A stretch of 64,000 bases of DNA from Bacillus sp. V59.32b (lineage in GTDB: Bacteria > Bacillota > Bacilli > Bacillales > DSM-1321), in NCBI RefSeq assembly GCF_003429085.1, contig NZ_QVTC01000053.1, positions 1-64,000 of the forward strand, given 5' to 3'. The translations under genes were made by a program, and so were the position numbers. The stretch's first letter is position 1, and each line of letters opens with the position of its first letter. A model generated the notes under the pieces. It was not told the DNA's origin, did not search any database, and worked only from the letters and a program-made list of their open reading frames with translations. Of this stretch, positions 1 through 7,599 are shown piece after piece.

Positions 1-109
1 GATCGTACTCACGAATAATATCCTTTCTTGGCTTCCCATTCTGATACAGCTGCACCATTTGATTTTTAAATTCTTCTGAAAACGTTCTTCGTTCTCTTTC
101 TTGATTCCA
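1..109 (-). pseudogene. IS3-family transposase OrfA, N-terminal fragment running off the window
   Basis: On the minus strand the last 109 bases read in one frame as an OrfA-like start: a basic RERRTFSEEFKNQMVQLYQ stretch followed by NGKPRKDIIREYD. This is the helix-turn-helix N-terminus seen in IS3/IS150-group OrfA proteins. No clear ATG opens the frame: the codon before NQERERR is TGG. The reading continues past base 1, so the rest is outside the window. It abuts the end of the IS630 transposase remnant, which suggests the IS630 copy landed beside or in this element. The family call is by recalled similarity only. Confidence 0.5.
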
Positions 110-1135
110 TCCTTATAGACAGTCGGTCAATGACTGTCATAGGATTTATATTCTTCATAAAAGCCTGGACGTTTTTGCGAATTTCAGCTGTGGTATGGTA
201 GAAAACGTTATGGATGATGTCGGATTTCAACCATTTCCAAAGCCCCTCGACCACATTAAGTTCAGGGCTGTAAGGAGGCAGGAAAATCAAATTCAATCTA
301 CCTCCCAATTCTTTGAGGAAAGGTTCAAGTATTTTTGCATGATGAATTCGTGCGTTGTCCAGAATCATGACCATGTTTCCAGTCGGGTAGGATGCTGTCA
401 CTTTATTAAGGAAAGATAGGAACTCAAGCGCTGTATAGTGCTCTTCTTCCTGCCATACGATTTCTCCAGTAACGTAATCTATCGGAGCTAACAGTTTGAC
501 GCCATGATGTTTTCCGGTAGTCTTAATGATTCTTTGTTTTCCTTTGGCAAACCAGGTATACTGCAGGGCCTGGTATTCACGGATCATGCTTTCTTCAAAC
601 AAAATGTGATCAATTTCGCCCTTGTGGTATTTTTTTACCTCTGGGAAGGTCGTTTCGACAAATTCTTTTTGCTTGTCTTCATCGGCTGCGGACAGGGTAT
701 AGGTTGGTTTCGTGTAACTTAGGTAAGCCGTTCCATCATTTTCGACACGCCACGAATGGAATAGGACGTTCCAAACTCTCGCAGAATGTACAAACTAATG
801 AGTTCTAGCGTCCAATTGAACTTGGCCGGGAACCCGCACCCATGGGGCTGGAAATCAATAATGGTCTACTTTACCTGAGCCTGCTGTTCCGTCGTCAATC
901 GTGGTGGCTTTCCGGTTGAGAACTTCATGGTTAAGCCGTCCAATCCATGTTCTTGGTAGGAACGGATATAGGTTCCGATTGTTTTACTGGTCCGCTTGTG
1001 AATGGCGGAGATTTCCTGGACAGATTTCCCCATCAGATGTAGCCGGATTGTCTGATAACGTTCATACATGCGACGACTTTTTTCAGTTTTAAGTCTATTT
1101 TCAACCTCTTGTAATTCGTCAACATTGGATTTCAT
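66..1135 (-). pseudogene. IS630-family transposase, broken by one stop and one frameshift
   Basis: The N-terminal part (866-1135) carries helix-turn-helix regions that bind the element ends. It ends at an in-frame TAG at 866-868, just after TTEQQAQVK. Reading through that stop, the frame continues (PAKFNWTLELISLYILREF, then MMERL) until about base 720. There the sense moves to another frame (SYTKPTYTLSAADEDKQ) and runs on into the DDE catalytic part. The visible catalytic signature is the second Asp in MVMILDNARIHHA and the Glu in LPPYSPELNVVEGLWKWLK. At least two mutations therefore separate it from an active protein. The last 13 residues, after DRLSIRM, probably read into neighbouring sequence. 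It lies beyond the truncated glycosyltransferase and likely caused that truncation. Confidence 0.85.
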
Positions 1136-1201
1136 GACATCTCCCCGCCTATTCAGGATAAAGCTTTATTTCGACGAGTGATGTACAAAAATCCTTCCGA
1201 A

Positions 1202-1420
1202 TTATAAAGAAAAACTTAAGTTCAATCTATATAGATCAAAATTATCTTCATTCCACTCGATAAACTCATAATCAGTTAGATGTTTTTTCCAAGATTCTAT
1301 ACATTTTTTTGCAAGTTTATTTTTTTCTCCTCTACCGAACCATGCATAATGTACTATTTTAGGAATATTTTCAACTGTCACTTCCAACACCCTCTTCCAT
1401 GTTTTTAATATAACGACCAT
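1202..1420 (-). pseudogene. Truncated capsular-type glycosyltransferase (Gly_transf_sug/DXD family)
   Basis: The readable core is IPKIVHYAWFG, KKCIESWKKHLTDYEFIEWNEDNFD, the N-terminal signature of GT32-like glycosyltransferases that use nucleotide sugars through a DXD motif. Family members are usually 230 residues or more. Here sense is lost after NEDNFD, and the frame stops at 1202 in sequence next to the IS630 remnant, so the DXD motif and the rest are missing. The first residues before VENIPKIVHY are not family-like, so the true start is probably the GTG or the codon close to VEN. It is the last gene of the eps cluster and is inferred to be non-functional. Confidence 0.75.
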
Positions 1421-1516
1421 TTTAAACCATTTTTACAAATTTACTTTAGAATCATTGAGCTAATCATTTTTGATTAGTTTTATTATAAAAGCTAGGATTA
1501 TTGAAAAATCTATTAA

Positions 1517-2644
1517 TTAAACTTCCCAAAAAAAGTTATAAGGATAAATAGTATTCCACTCTGGTCGCATTATTAAAATAGTAGTAGCGTACGCACAGAA
1601 CAATACAACAATTATTAAAACAATTACTATAACTAGATTTTTATCTCTTAATCGTTTTAAAGAGTTAGGCAAATAAACACAAGAAAATAATAAAAAATAA
1701 TCACCTACTCTATTAAGCAGGTTGAAATTAAAAGATATAAAAGTTATAGAAACCCCAGCTACTAATAAAAGTAGCATAAGTTGACCATCATTAACTTCTG
1801 TTCTATTAACACTTTGCACATTGAAGTTTCCAATATCTATTTCCCTTTTTTGGGTGTGATAACCTGTGAAAATGCCAAATAATATAATACTTATTCCAAC
1901 CAACATATTCAATACACTAGCCAATCTAATTTCTCCGTTCAGATATTCTGAACCTAAATAGTATTCATATGTTGGAAATATATTTAGCAAGACTTCAAAA
2001 ATGATAGGAAATATAATATACAATATTAAACTTGTTATAATAGCGGTTAGCGCTGTTTTAAAATTAAATTTTAATTTCGTAATTGGCCATGCTAACAAGA
2101 ATACTAGTGCCGTTCTATGAAACATGGATGCTAAAATAACAATAAGAATAAATTTAATTAGATTTCTTTTTCTAAGATAATCATAAGCAAATAAGATAAC
2201 TATTATCGCAAGTTGTAGTCTAATAGTATTCATAGTTGCCCCATAGTATCCGAAGGTGAAAAATAAATAAGTGCTCAACCAATGGATTTGAGAATATTTA
2301 TAAAAGAATCTAGCAAATCCAAATATAATAATGAAGCTTGTTACAATTATAATTATTTGAGGATGTGAGCCTATTAAACTAAGTAACTTATTCAAATATA
2401 AATAGCCTATTTCATATCTCCAAGCAAAAGATGTTATATCTCCTGATAGAGATATACTAGAAAACAACCTCAAATATTCACTCGTATCATTACCTACATT
2501 TTCCGATCTAAATGCAACAATAATAAAAAACAAGCCAAATGTTAAAATAATATACGTTATTTGTTTTATTCTATTCTGTTTTCCTGTACCTAAGAGAAGT
2601 CCAAGTAGCAATATATATAGTATTAAAAAAAAATGCAGCCACAT
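1517..2644 (-). CDS. EpsG/Wzy-like exopolysaccharide polymerase, polytopic membrane protein
   Basis: About 375 residues of very hydrophobic sequence with roughly ten predicted membrane spans. A loop with AFRSENVGNDTSEYLRLF follows the second span; the conserved GxDTxxY pattern there is typical of the EpsG family, which polymerises lipid-linked repeat units at the outer face of the membrane. I prefer the ATG at 2642-2644 (MWLHFFLIL) over an upstream TTG in the same frame (2668), because the protein then starts directly with a membrane helix; only a weak AGGCGG precedes it. It follows the GT4 glycosyltransferase by about 70 bases on the same strand. The base composition is strongly AT-rich, like the rest of 1.2-6.2 kb and unlike the core block, as is common for transferred polysaccharide cassettes. 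Confidence 0.75.
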   Translation of the reverse strand: MWLHFFLILYILLLGLLLGTGKQNRIKQITYIILTFGLFFIIVAFRSENVGNDTSEYLRLFSSISLSGDITSFAWRYEIGYLYLNKLLSLIGSHPQIIIIVTSFIIIFGFARFFYKYSQIHWLSTYLFFTFGYYGATMNTIRLQLAIIVILFAYDYLRKRNLIKFILIVILASMFHRTALVFLLAWPITKLKFNFKTALTAIITSLILYIIFPIIFEVLLNIFPTYEYYLGSEYLNGEIRLASVLNMLVGISIILFGIFTGYHTQKREIDIGNFNVQSVNRTEVNDGQLMLLLLVAGVSITFISFNFNLLNRVGDYFLLFSCVYLPNSLKRLRDKNLVIVIVLIIVVLFCAYATTILIMRPEWNTIYPYNFFWEV

Positions 2645-2717
2645 CTCATTACCGCCTATCGTAATCAAAAGTTTATGGGAAAGATTATATTTAGAGTCAA
2701 CATATATTATAAGTAGA

Positions 2718-3821
2718 CTATATTAAATCCCGGTATAATTCTTCTAGTTTTTTGGACTCCTGAATAATATTAAACCCCGCCCTTACAACATCTATATAAG
2801 AATTCATTCGATTTTCATTACTACCGATGCTTAATACCTTCTCTGCCCAATATTCTGTCGATTGGTTCAACCCAATATACGTATAATTTATCAATCCAAT
2901 CTCTTGAGTAATATCAGAAGACAATATAATAGGCAATCCTGAAGCCTGTGCTTCAACTCCTACTACAGGTAATCCTTCAAATAGAGAAGGCAAAATAAAA
3001 CTATCCATTGCTTGAAAATAATCTTGAACATTACCCTTTCGTCCCAAAAACATTACCGAATCTTCTAAAGCAAATAGCTTTACCTTCTCTTTTGTATGTT
3101 CGAATAATGGTCCATCTCCAATTAGCATTAACAAACTATTAGGCTTTTTTTTCTTTATCTCAGCAAATATTTCTATTATAAATTTATGGTTCTTCTGCTC
3201 ATTAAATCTGCCCACATGCCCTACAACAAACTTCCCATTAATTTTAAGATTGTTTCTCACTTTTTCTCTTACATCTTGATTATATTTATATCTGTCAATA
3301 TTTACTGCGTTATTAATAACCTTCACTTTACCGAATTCAACATATTTTTCACCATATACAGTTTTTCCAGCTGCTTTTGAACAAGCCAAGTAAATATTTG
3401 CTTGTTTTTTTATAGGGAGACATAATATTTTGTTACGAATAGCACTAATTTTCTTATCTGAAAATTTTGTGGCGTGACTATGAGTAATCAAATGTTTAAT
3501 ACCATACCTTTTAGCAATCGGAAGAATTACAGAGTTTAAATAAACTTCATGTAAATGAACTGCTTTATACGTATTTGCATTCTCTTTAAAAAAATCTTTA
3601 TATTTGATATAGCTTTTTATAGAGGGTCTTGGTAAATAGTAAATTTCTCCGCCTAGTTTTTTAATTTCTTCTATATGATTTTTTTCACTTTCAATGAAAT
3701 ACAAGAAATCAAATTGAACTTTGGTACGATCTATGTGGCGATAGTAATTCATCAGAACCCCCATTACACCACCGTCAATACCTAAACTAGATACTACATG
3801 TAAAATCCTTATTTTATCCAT
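2718..3821 (-). CDS. Glycosyltransferase family 4 (EpsF-like)
   Basis: 367 residues with the two-Rossmann GT-B layout. The N-terminus MDKIRILHVVSSLGIDGGVMG is the acceptor-side start seen in EpsF-like enzymes. The C-terminal domain has VGHVGRFNEQKNHKFIIEIF, LIGDGPL, and the sugar-nucleotide site SLFEGLPVVGVEAQASGLP, with the E-x7-E pattern typical of GT4. It should transfer a sugar to the growing lipid-linked repeat unit on the cytoplasmic side; donor and acceptor cannot be told from sequence. Length is normal for the family. It sits between the GT2 gene and the polymerase, all on the minus strand, and the gap to the upstream GT2 stop is about 75 bases. Confidence 0.85.
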   Translation of the reverse strand: MDKIRILHVVSSLGIDGGVMGVLMNYYRHIDRTKVQFDFLYFIESEKNHIEEIKKLGGEIYYLPRPSIKSYIKYKDFFKENANTYKAVHLHEVYLNSVILPIAKRYGIKHLITHSHATKFSDKKISAIRNKILCLPIKKQANIYLACSKAAGKTVYGEKYVEFGKVKVINNAVNIDRYKYNQDVREKVRNNLKINGKFVVGHVGRFNEQKNHKFIIEIFAEIKKKKPNSLLMLIGDGPLFEHTKEKVKLFALEDSVMFLGRKGNVQDYFQAMDSFILPSLFEGLPVVGVEAQASGLPIILSSDITQEIGLINYTYIGLNQSTEYWAEKVLSIGSNENRMNSYIDVVRAGFNIIQESKKLEELYRDLI

Positions 3822-3896
3822 TCTATCTCAACTCCAAAAAACACAAAATTAATGCAAAACTTAAGTTACTAGGTGTTTTGAGAATACATATATATT

Positions 3897-4727
3897 CTAA
3901 ATTTTTTTTCGTAATAGCGTATTAGAGAGAATTTTTAATAGCCATATAGGCGAAACAAACATGATTAATTGTCCTATTATGACAACAACTAAATCAGTAG
4001 TGCTAGAATAACCTTTTTTCCAAAAATCATAAATAACTGCTATATAGCTTTTACAGTTCCCCCAGTTCTTTCTTCTCTTAAAATTATCTTCGTTAGATCT
4101 AAAGAGTAAAAGGGCTTTGTCAATATTCATTGCCTTACAACCTTTATTCAGCATCCTTATAAATAAATCAATATCTTCTTTTCTATTAACATCACGGTAG
4201 CCTCCGCATCCTAAAACATGGGATTTCTTATACATAACAGTAGGATGGTTAAAAGGGCTTCTTCGTCTTGAAAACTTCAAAATATCTTCATGACTAGTTG
4301 GAACTGTTCTTGAAGTAATAATATTGTCAGGTTCATCATAAAACTCATCCGTAAATGTCCCGACAATGCTTAAATTATTGTTCTTAAGGAATTCTTCAAT
4401 TTGTAATTCACAACGATTTTTTAACGAAATATCATCAGTATCCATTCTAGCTACTAGTTCATTTTTGCATTTTTTCAAACCTTCATTTAAAGCAAGTCCA
4501 AGTCCTAAATTCTTCTCTAAGGGAACTATGGTAAATAGACTAGACTCTACTGAAGCATAGTAATCTATTACCTGTTCAAGTTCCTCAGTCAACTTACCAT
4601 CCTTTACTATTACAATTTCATCCGGCTTGATGGTCTGATTAAGCATACTATCAATACTCAACTTTAGAAATTCTGGTTTTTCTTTATAATAAACAGACAT
4701 TAACACGCTATATTTCATATTAGTCAT
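3897..4727 (-). CDS. Glycosyltransferase family 2 (AmsE/EpsE-like)
   Basis: About 276 residues. The N-terminal GT-A domain shows YSVLMSVYYKEKPEFLKLSIDSML, then the nucleotide-binding IVIVKDGKL, and the metal-binding DXD-type motif in VARMDTDDIS. SRRRSPFNHPTVMYKK resembles the acceptor region of AmsE/EpsE proteins. A C-terminal hydrophobic stretch (LVVVIIGQLIMFVSPIWLL) probably associates with the membrane. I set the start at the ATG at 4725-4727 (MTNMKYS), one base past the upstream epimerase stop and preceded by AGGGA. The longer reading from 4751 would overlap the epimerase by 23 bases. It acts in assembly of the exopolysaccharide repeat unit; its sugar is unknown. Confidence 0.85.
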   Translation of the reverse strand: MTNMKYSVLMSVYYKEKPEFLKLSIDSMLNQTIKPDEIVIVKDGKLTEELEQVIDYYASVESSLFTIVPLEKNLGLGLALNEGLKKCKNELVARMDTDDISLKNRCELQIEEFLKNNNLSIVGTFTDEFYDEPDNIITSRTVPTSHEDILKFSRRRSPFNHPTVMYKKSHVLGCGGYRDVNRKEDIDLFIRMLNKGCKAMNIDKALLLFRSNEDNFKRRKNWGNCKSYIAVIYDFWKKGYSSTTDLVVVIIGQLIMFVSPIWLLKILSNTLLRKKI

Positions 4728-4728
4728 C

Positions 4729-5592
4729 TTAAAATTCCCTTTCAGATACATTTATCGATTCTTCTAGGTTCCGAATCTGATAATTTTCTTTATAATTACT
4801 CATGTTTTTGTCATATACTAAATTACCAAATACTTTGTTAACAATTTTTAGCTTCAATCCCAATACTTTCAAAATCGGATTGAACAACTTTGTGAGTAAC
4901 ACCTTCTTACCATGTACCTTAGCTATCACCTTTACTAGCTCACTAGTCTTAACATACTCCTTATTTTGCGGAAAGAACAATCCTCTCTCTTCATTATCAA
5001 TGAGTAACCTAATAAATTCACAAAGATTATCAATATGAAGCATACTTCGCTGATTCTCTATGTTAGGAAAAACAGGCAGCTTTTGAACCGCTTTTGACAA
5101 CTTAGGATAGTTCCCTTTAGAATCTTTACCATAAATCATCGGCGGCCTAATAATAACAACTTTAAATTTATCACTTTCTAAAGGTTTGATACCCTCTTCT
5201 GCCTGCAGTTTACTATTACCATAAAAGTTACTCGGTATAGGTACTGTTTTTTTATCTATAACTCTCATATTACTGGTGCTATCTCCATACACAATAATGC
5301 TGCTCATAAAAATAAACTGCTTAACGCCATCTGCTTTGGCTTTTTTAGCAGTCTCTATTGTAAGATCACGATTAACTTTATAATACATTTCTTCCATTTT
5401 AGAATCTGATGATACATGAGCTATTCCTGCCACATGAAAAATAACATCATATTCCGAGAAATCTTTTTCCCTCCAAGAATTGTCTCTTAAACTAATCGAA
5501 TCTATTAAATACCTATCAGGATAATTTTTAAGCCACTTCTTAAGGCTCATTCCTACATAGCTGTTTTTTCCTGTTATTAATATTTTTTTCAT
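4729..5592 (-). CDS. NAD-dependent epimerase/dehydratase (extended SDR)
   Basis: 287 residues with an SDR Rossmann fold. The nucleotide loop is MKKILITGKNSYVGMSL, a TGxxxxxG variant in which the middle Gly is replaced. VIFHVAGIAHV follows, then the catalytic Ser in FIFMSSIIVYG, and the YxxxK pair in FYGNSKLQAE. IIRPPMIYGK closes the substrate region. These proteins make or modify nucleotide sugars, often next to an EpsL/WbpL-type first sugar transferase, as here. The start ATG overlaps the upstream sugar transferase stop by four bases (5589-5592), so the two are translationally coupled. Substrate is not predictable. Confidence 0.85.
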   Translation of the reverse strand: MKKILITGKNSYVGMSLKKWLKNYPDRYLIDSISLRDNSWREKDFSEYDVIFHVAGIAHVSSDSKMEEMYYKVNRDLTIETAKKAKADGVKQFIFMSSIIVYGDSTSNMRVIDKKTVPIPSNFYGNSKLQAEEGIKPLESDKFKVVIIRPPMIYGKDSKGNYPKLSKAVQKLPVFPNIENQRSMLHIDNLCEFIRLLIDNEERGLFFPQNKEYVKTSELVKVIAKVHGKKVLLTKLFNPILKVLGLKLKIVNKVFGNLVYDKNMSNYKENYQIRNLEESINVSEREF

Positions 5593-6218
5593 TTAGAAAT
5601 GCTCTCCTTACTACTAGCAATTTCCTTTTTTACTCCGGTTCCACCTTCAACAACCCCGTCACTTTTCACTACACTAACGATGGTCCCGAAGAAGCACTTT
5701 ACATCCATCCAGAGGCTAATCTTCTCAACGTACTCCCCATCCAACTTCGCTTTCACTTCAATAGGAAGCTCGTCTCTACCATTAATCTGTGCCCAACCAG
5801 TTAATCCAGGTGGAACTTCATTAGCACCATACTTATCCCGTTCAGCAATCAGATCATACTGATTCCATAGTGCTGGTCTTGGCCCAATAATACTCATCTG
5901 CCCCACAAATATATTCCAAATCTGCGGAAGCTCATCAAGTGAGGTTTTTCTCAGGAATTTACCCATCTTTGTGATATACTGTTCTGGATTACCTAATAAA
6001 TGAGTTGGTGTGTCCTTAGGCGTGTCTATTCTCATAGTGCGGAATTTCAAGATATTAAAGTGGGTCTTGTTAATACCAACACGCTTTTGCTTAAACAGAA
6101 CCGGGCCTCTTGAATCAATTTTAATTGCAATAATTAGAATTAAAAAAATTGGTGATAAGAAAATAAGCCCTATTAAAGAAAGAATGATATCTATCAATCT
6201 TTTTATCTTCATATACAT
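5589..6218 (-). CDS. Undecaprenyl-phosphate sugar-1-phosphate transferase (EpsL-like)
   Basis: 209 residues, the normal size of the short bacterial sugar transferase family. One N-terminal membrane helix (IDIILSLIGLIFLSPIFLILIIA) is followed by the signature KIDSRGPVLFKQKRVG, then FNILKFRTM, FLRKTSLDELPQIWNI, GQMSIIGPRPAL and PGLTGWAQINGRDELP. The Lys-Arg and Asp-Glu clusters form the active site. It starts repeat-unit assembly by moving a sugar phosphate from a nucleotide sugar to undecaprenyl phosphate. It is the first gene of the glycan-assembly half of the cluster, and nothing coding separates it from the decayed stretch upstream. Confidence 0.9.
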   Translation of the reverse strand: MYMKIKRLIDIILSLIGLIFLSPIFLILIIAIKIDSRGPVLFKQKRVGINKTHFNILKFRTMRIDTPKDTPTHLLGNPEQYITKMGKFLRKTSLDELPQIWNIFVGQMSIIGPRPALWNQYDLIAERDKYGANEVPPGLTGWAQINGRDELPIEVKAKLDGEYVEKISLWMDVKCFFGTIVSVVKSDGVVEGGTGVKKEIASSKESISK

Positions 6219-6556
6219 CCAGCTACACTCCTTAAAATTTGTCCTTTAGTAGATTAGGACTTAATTAGAATCTGTTATTCTTCAATTCCAACCAACTACT
6301 AAACCACTAAATCTTATCTATATCTGATAGCCACCTCGTAATATCTATTCAATCTACCAAGCAAAATACAAAATAGATATTCACTTTCGGGTTACCATAA
6401 ACCGAGTTTCTTCCTATTATATATACCATTCAATCAATCTATAATTCTCACTAAAAATGCATCAAACACTTATCCTGCAAGGTTTCTAGCACTCAATCTA
6501 ACTACGATACTCAGTTCCTACTCAACATTCAATCACAGTTAACTCTTCATCTGTGC
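6219..6556. other. AT-rich gap with no recognisable gene
   Basis: 338 bases between the sugar transferase start and the pilin-like remnant. I see no open frame with a ribosome site, no hairpin with a T run and no repeat array. If the distal eps genes have their own promoter it would have to lie here, but I cannot point to a convincing one. Confidence 0.5.
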
Positions 6557-6954
6557 TCAGAGGAAAGGGACCCATCCATCATCTTCTTCCTCTACATCAT
6601 TGTCTCCTTTTTTATTATGGTTAGAATACAAATTACATTGCACATTCCCTTCTAAGTAGATAATGTCGCCATCATTTGGACATATCTCTTCTCCATATTC
6701 TCGTAAGTATTCAGCAAACAACACATTAGTATGCTCAACATCCGCTTCAGTTAATAAATATGTGTTATACATTTTTTCAAGTTGCTTCATGTTTCGATTG
6801 CACATTTCCGTCTTAACTTTTTGTATATATCCAAATAAAGATAGTACGGCTATTGAAGCCAAAATTGCCAATACTGTTATTTCTGCAAGACCTCTATCAG
6901 ACTAAAACCAGCATTATTAAATTTTTTATTTCTATTTTTGCTTGCAGTACTCAT
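6557..6954 (-). pseudogene. Type IV pilin-like (prepilin) gene with one frameshift
   Basis: An ATG at 6952-6954 with a strong GGAGGGA site 8 bases upstream starts MSTASKNRNKKFNNAGFSL followed by IEV. This is a short basic leader and the prepilin peptidase site with conserved G-F-x-L-I-E. One base is then missing near 6883-6888, and the hydrophobic pilin stem LAEITVLAILASIAVLSLFGYI continues in another frame to a stop at 6557. The mature part would be about 115 residues, with Cys pairs (EMCNR, EEICPND, VQCNLY) and an acidic tail. As read, translation ends after IEVLQK, so no pilin is made unless the base call is wrong. Pilin-like genes beside polysaccharide genes are unusual. The function is not known. 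Confidence 0.7.
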
Positions 6955-7169
6955 ATAACGTCCCTCCAAGCCTTACTATATTTTGCTGTCATGCATATTC
7001 ACTTCATTCTATTCTTTCTCACTCTTCTTTTTCCCATAGATTTACCCAGCTATTTTGAATAGCTCAAATCTCTTCTGCTGATTCTGAATAAATTTTCAAT
7101 CATTGTCTATCACATCTGCCAGATGAACTTTTCGCTATCTCCCAAGTTTGTTGTAAAAAAATAAAGCCA

Positions 7170-7249
7170 GGGTCCGATCCCCTTAGTAAAAATACAGTGT
7201 TAAAATACTTAAACACGGTATATTGTAGTTAGTGTACAGGATCCGACCC
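7170..7249. repeat. 80-base element bounded by GGGTCCGATCC / GGATCCGACCC inverted ends
   Basis: Eleven-base ends at 7170-7180 and 7239-7249 pair with one mismatch and enclose about 58 bases of AT-rich sequence. There is no open frame inside. It could be a miniature inverted-repeat remnant or an RNA hairpin. It lies in the 370-base non-coding stretch between the pilin remnant and the galU fragment. Confidence 0.5.
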
Positions 7250-7327
7250 TTATAAAAATTACCTAATAAAATTATTTAACTAATTTTTCTTCATATATCT
7301 TTGAAAGATACATAAATAACTCTTCTC

Positions 7328-7580
7328 TTAATTCAGCTCGATCCATAGCATTTCAATGGTAGCCTTAATAAAACCAAGTTTGTCCCCAACAACATATCTC
7401 TTGCCTTCAAACTGATAAGCCACAACCATCTGTTTCTCGTTCAATTGTTTAATCACGTCTGTATATTGGATTTCTCCTCCAGCGCCAGAATGTTGGTTTT
7501 CAAGTATAGCGAAGATTTCTGGACGTAAAATATAACGGCCCATAATGGCATAGTTGGAAGGTGCTTCATTTATGAATATA
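7328..7580 (-). pseudogene. galU 3' fragment (UTP-glucose-1-phosphate uridylyltransferase remnant)
   Basis: The frame reads [20 protein letters not shown], then [17 protein letters not shown] and [20 protein letters not shown]. This parallels residues about 200-280 of the intact GalU encoded at 9498-10409 ([54 protein letters not shown]). The first 200 residues are absent, and sequence above 7580 is no longer alignable. It is a dead partial copy. It differs from the intact gene at many positions, so it is an old or independently acquired copy rather than a fresh duplication. Confidence 0.85.
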
Positions 7581-7599
7581 AAACGTCACGAATTCCATA

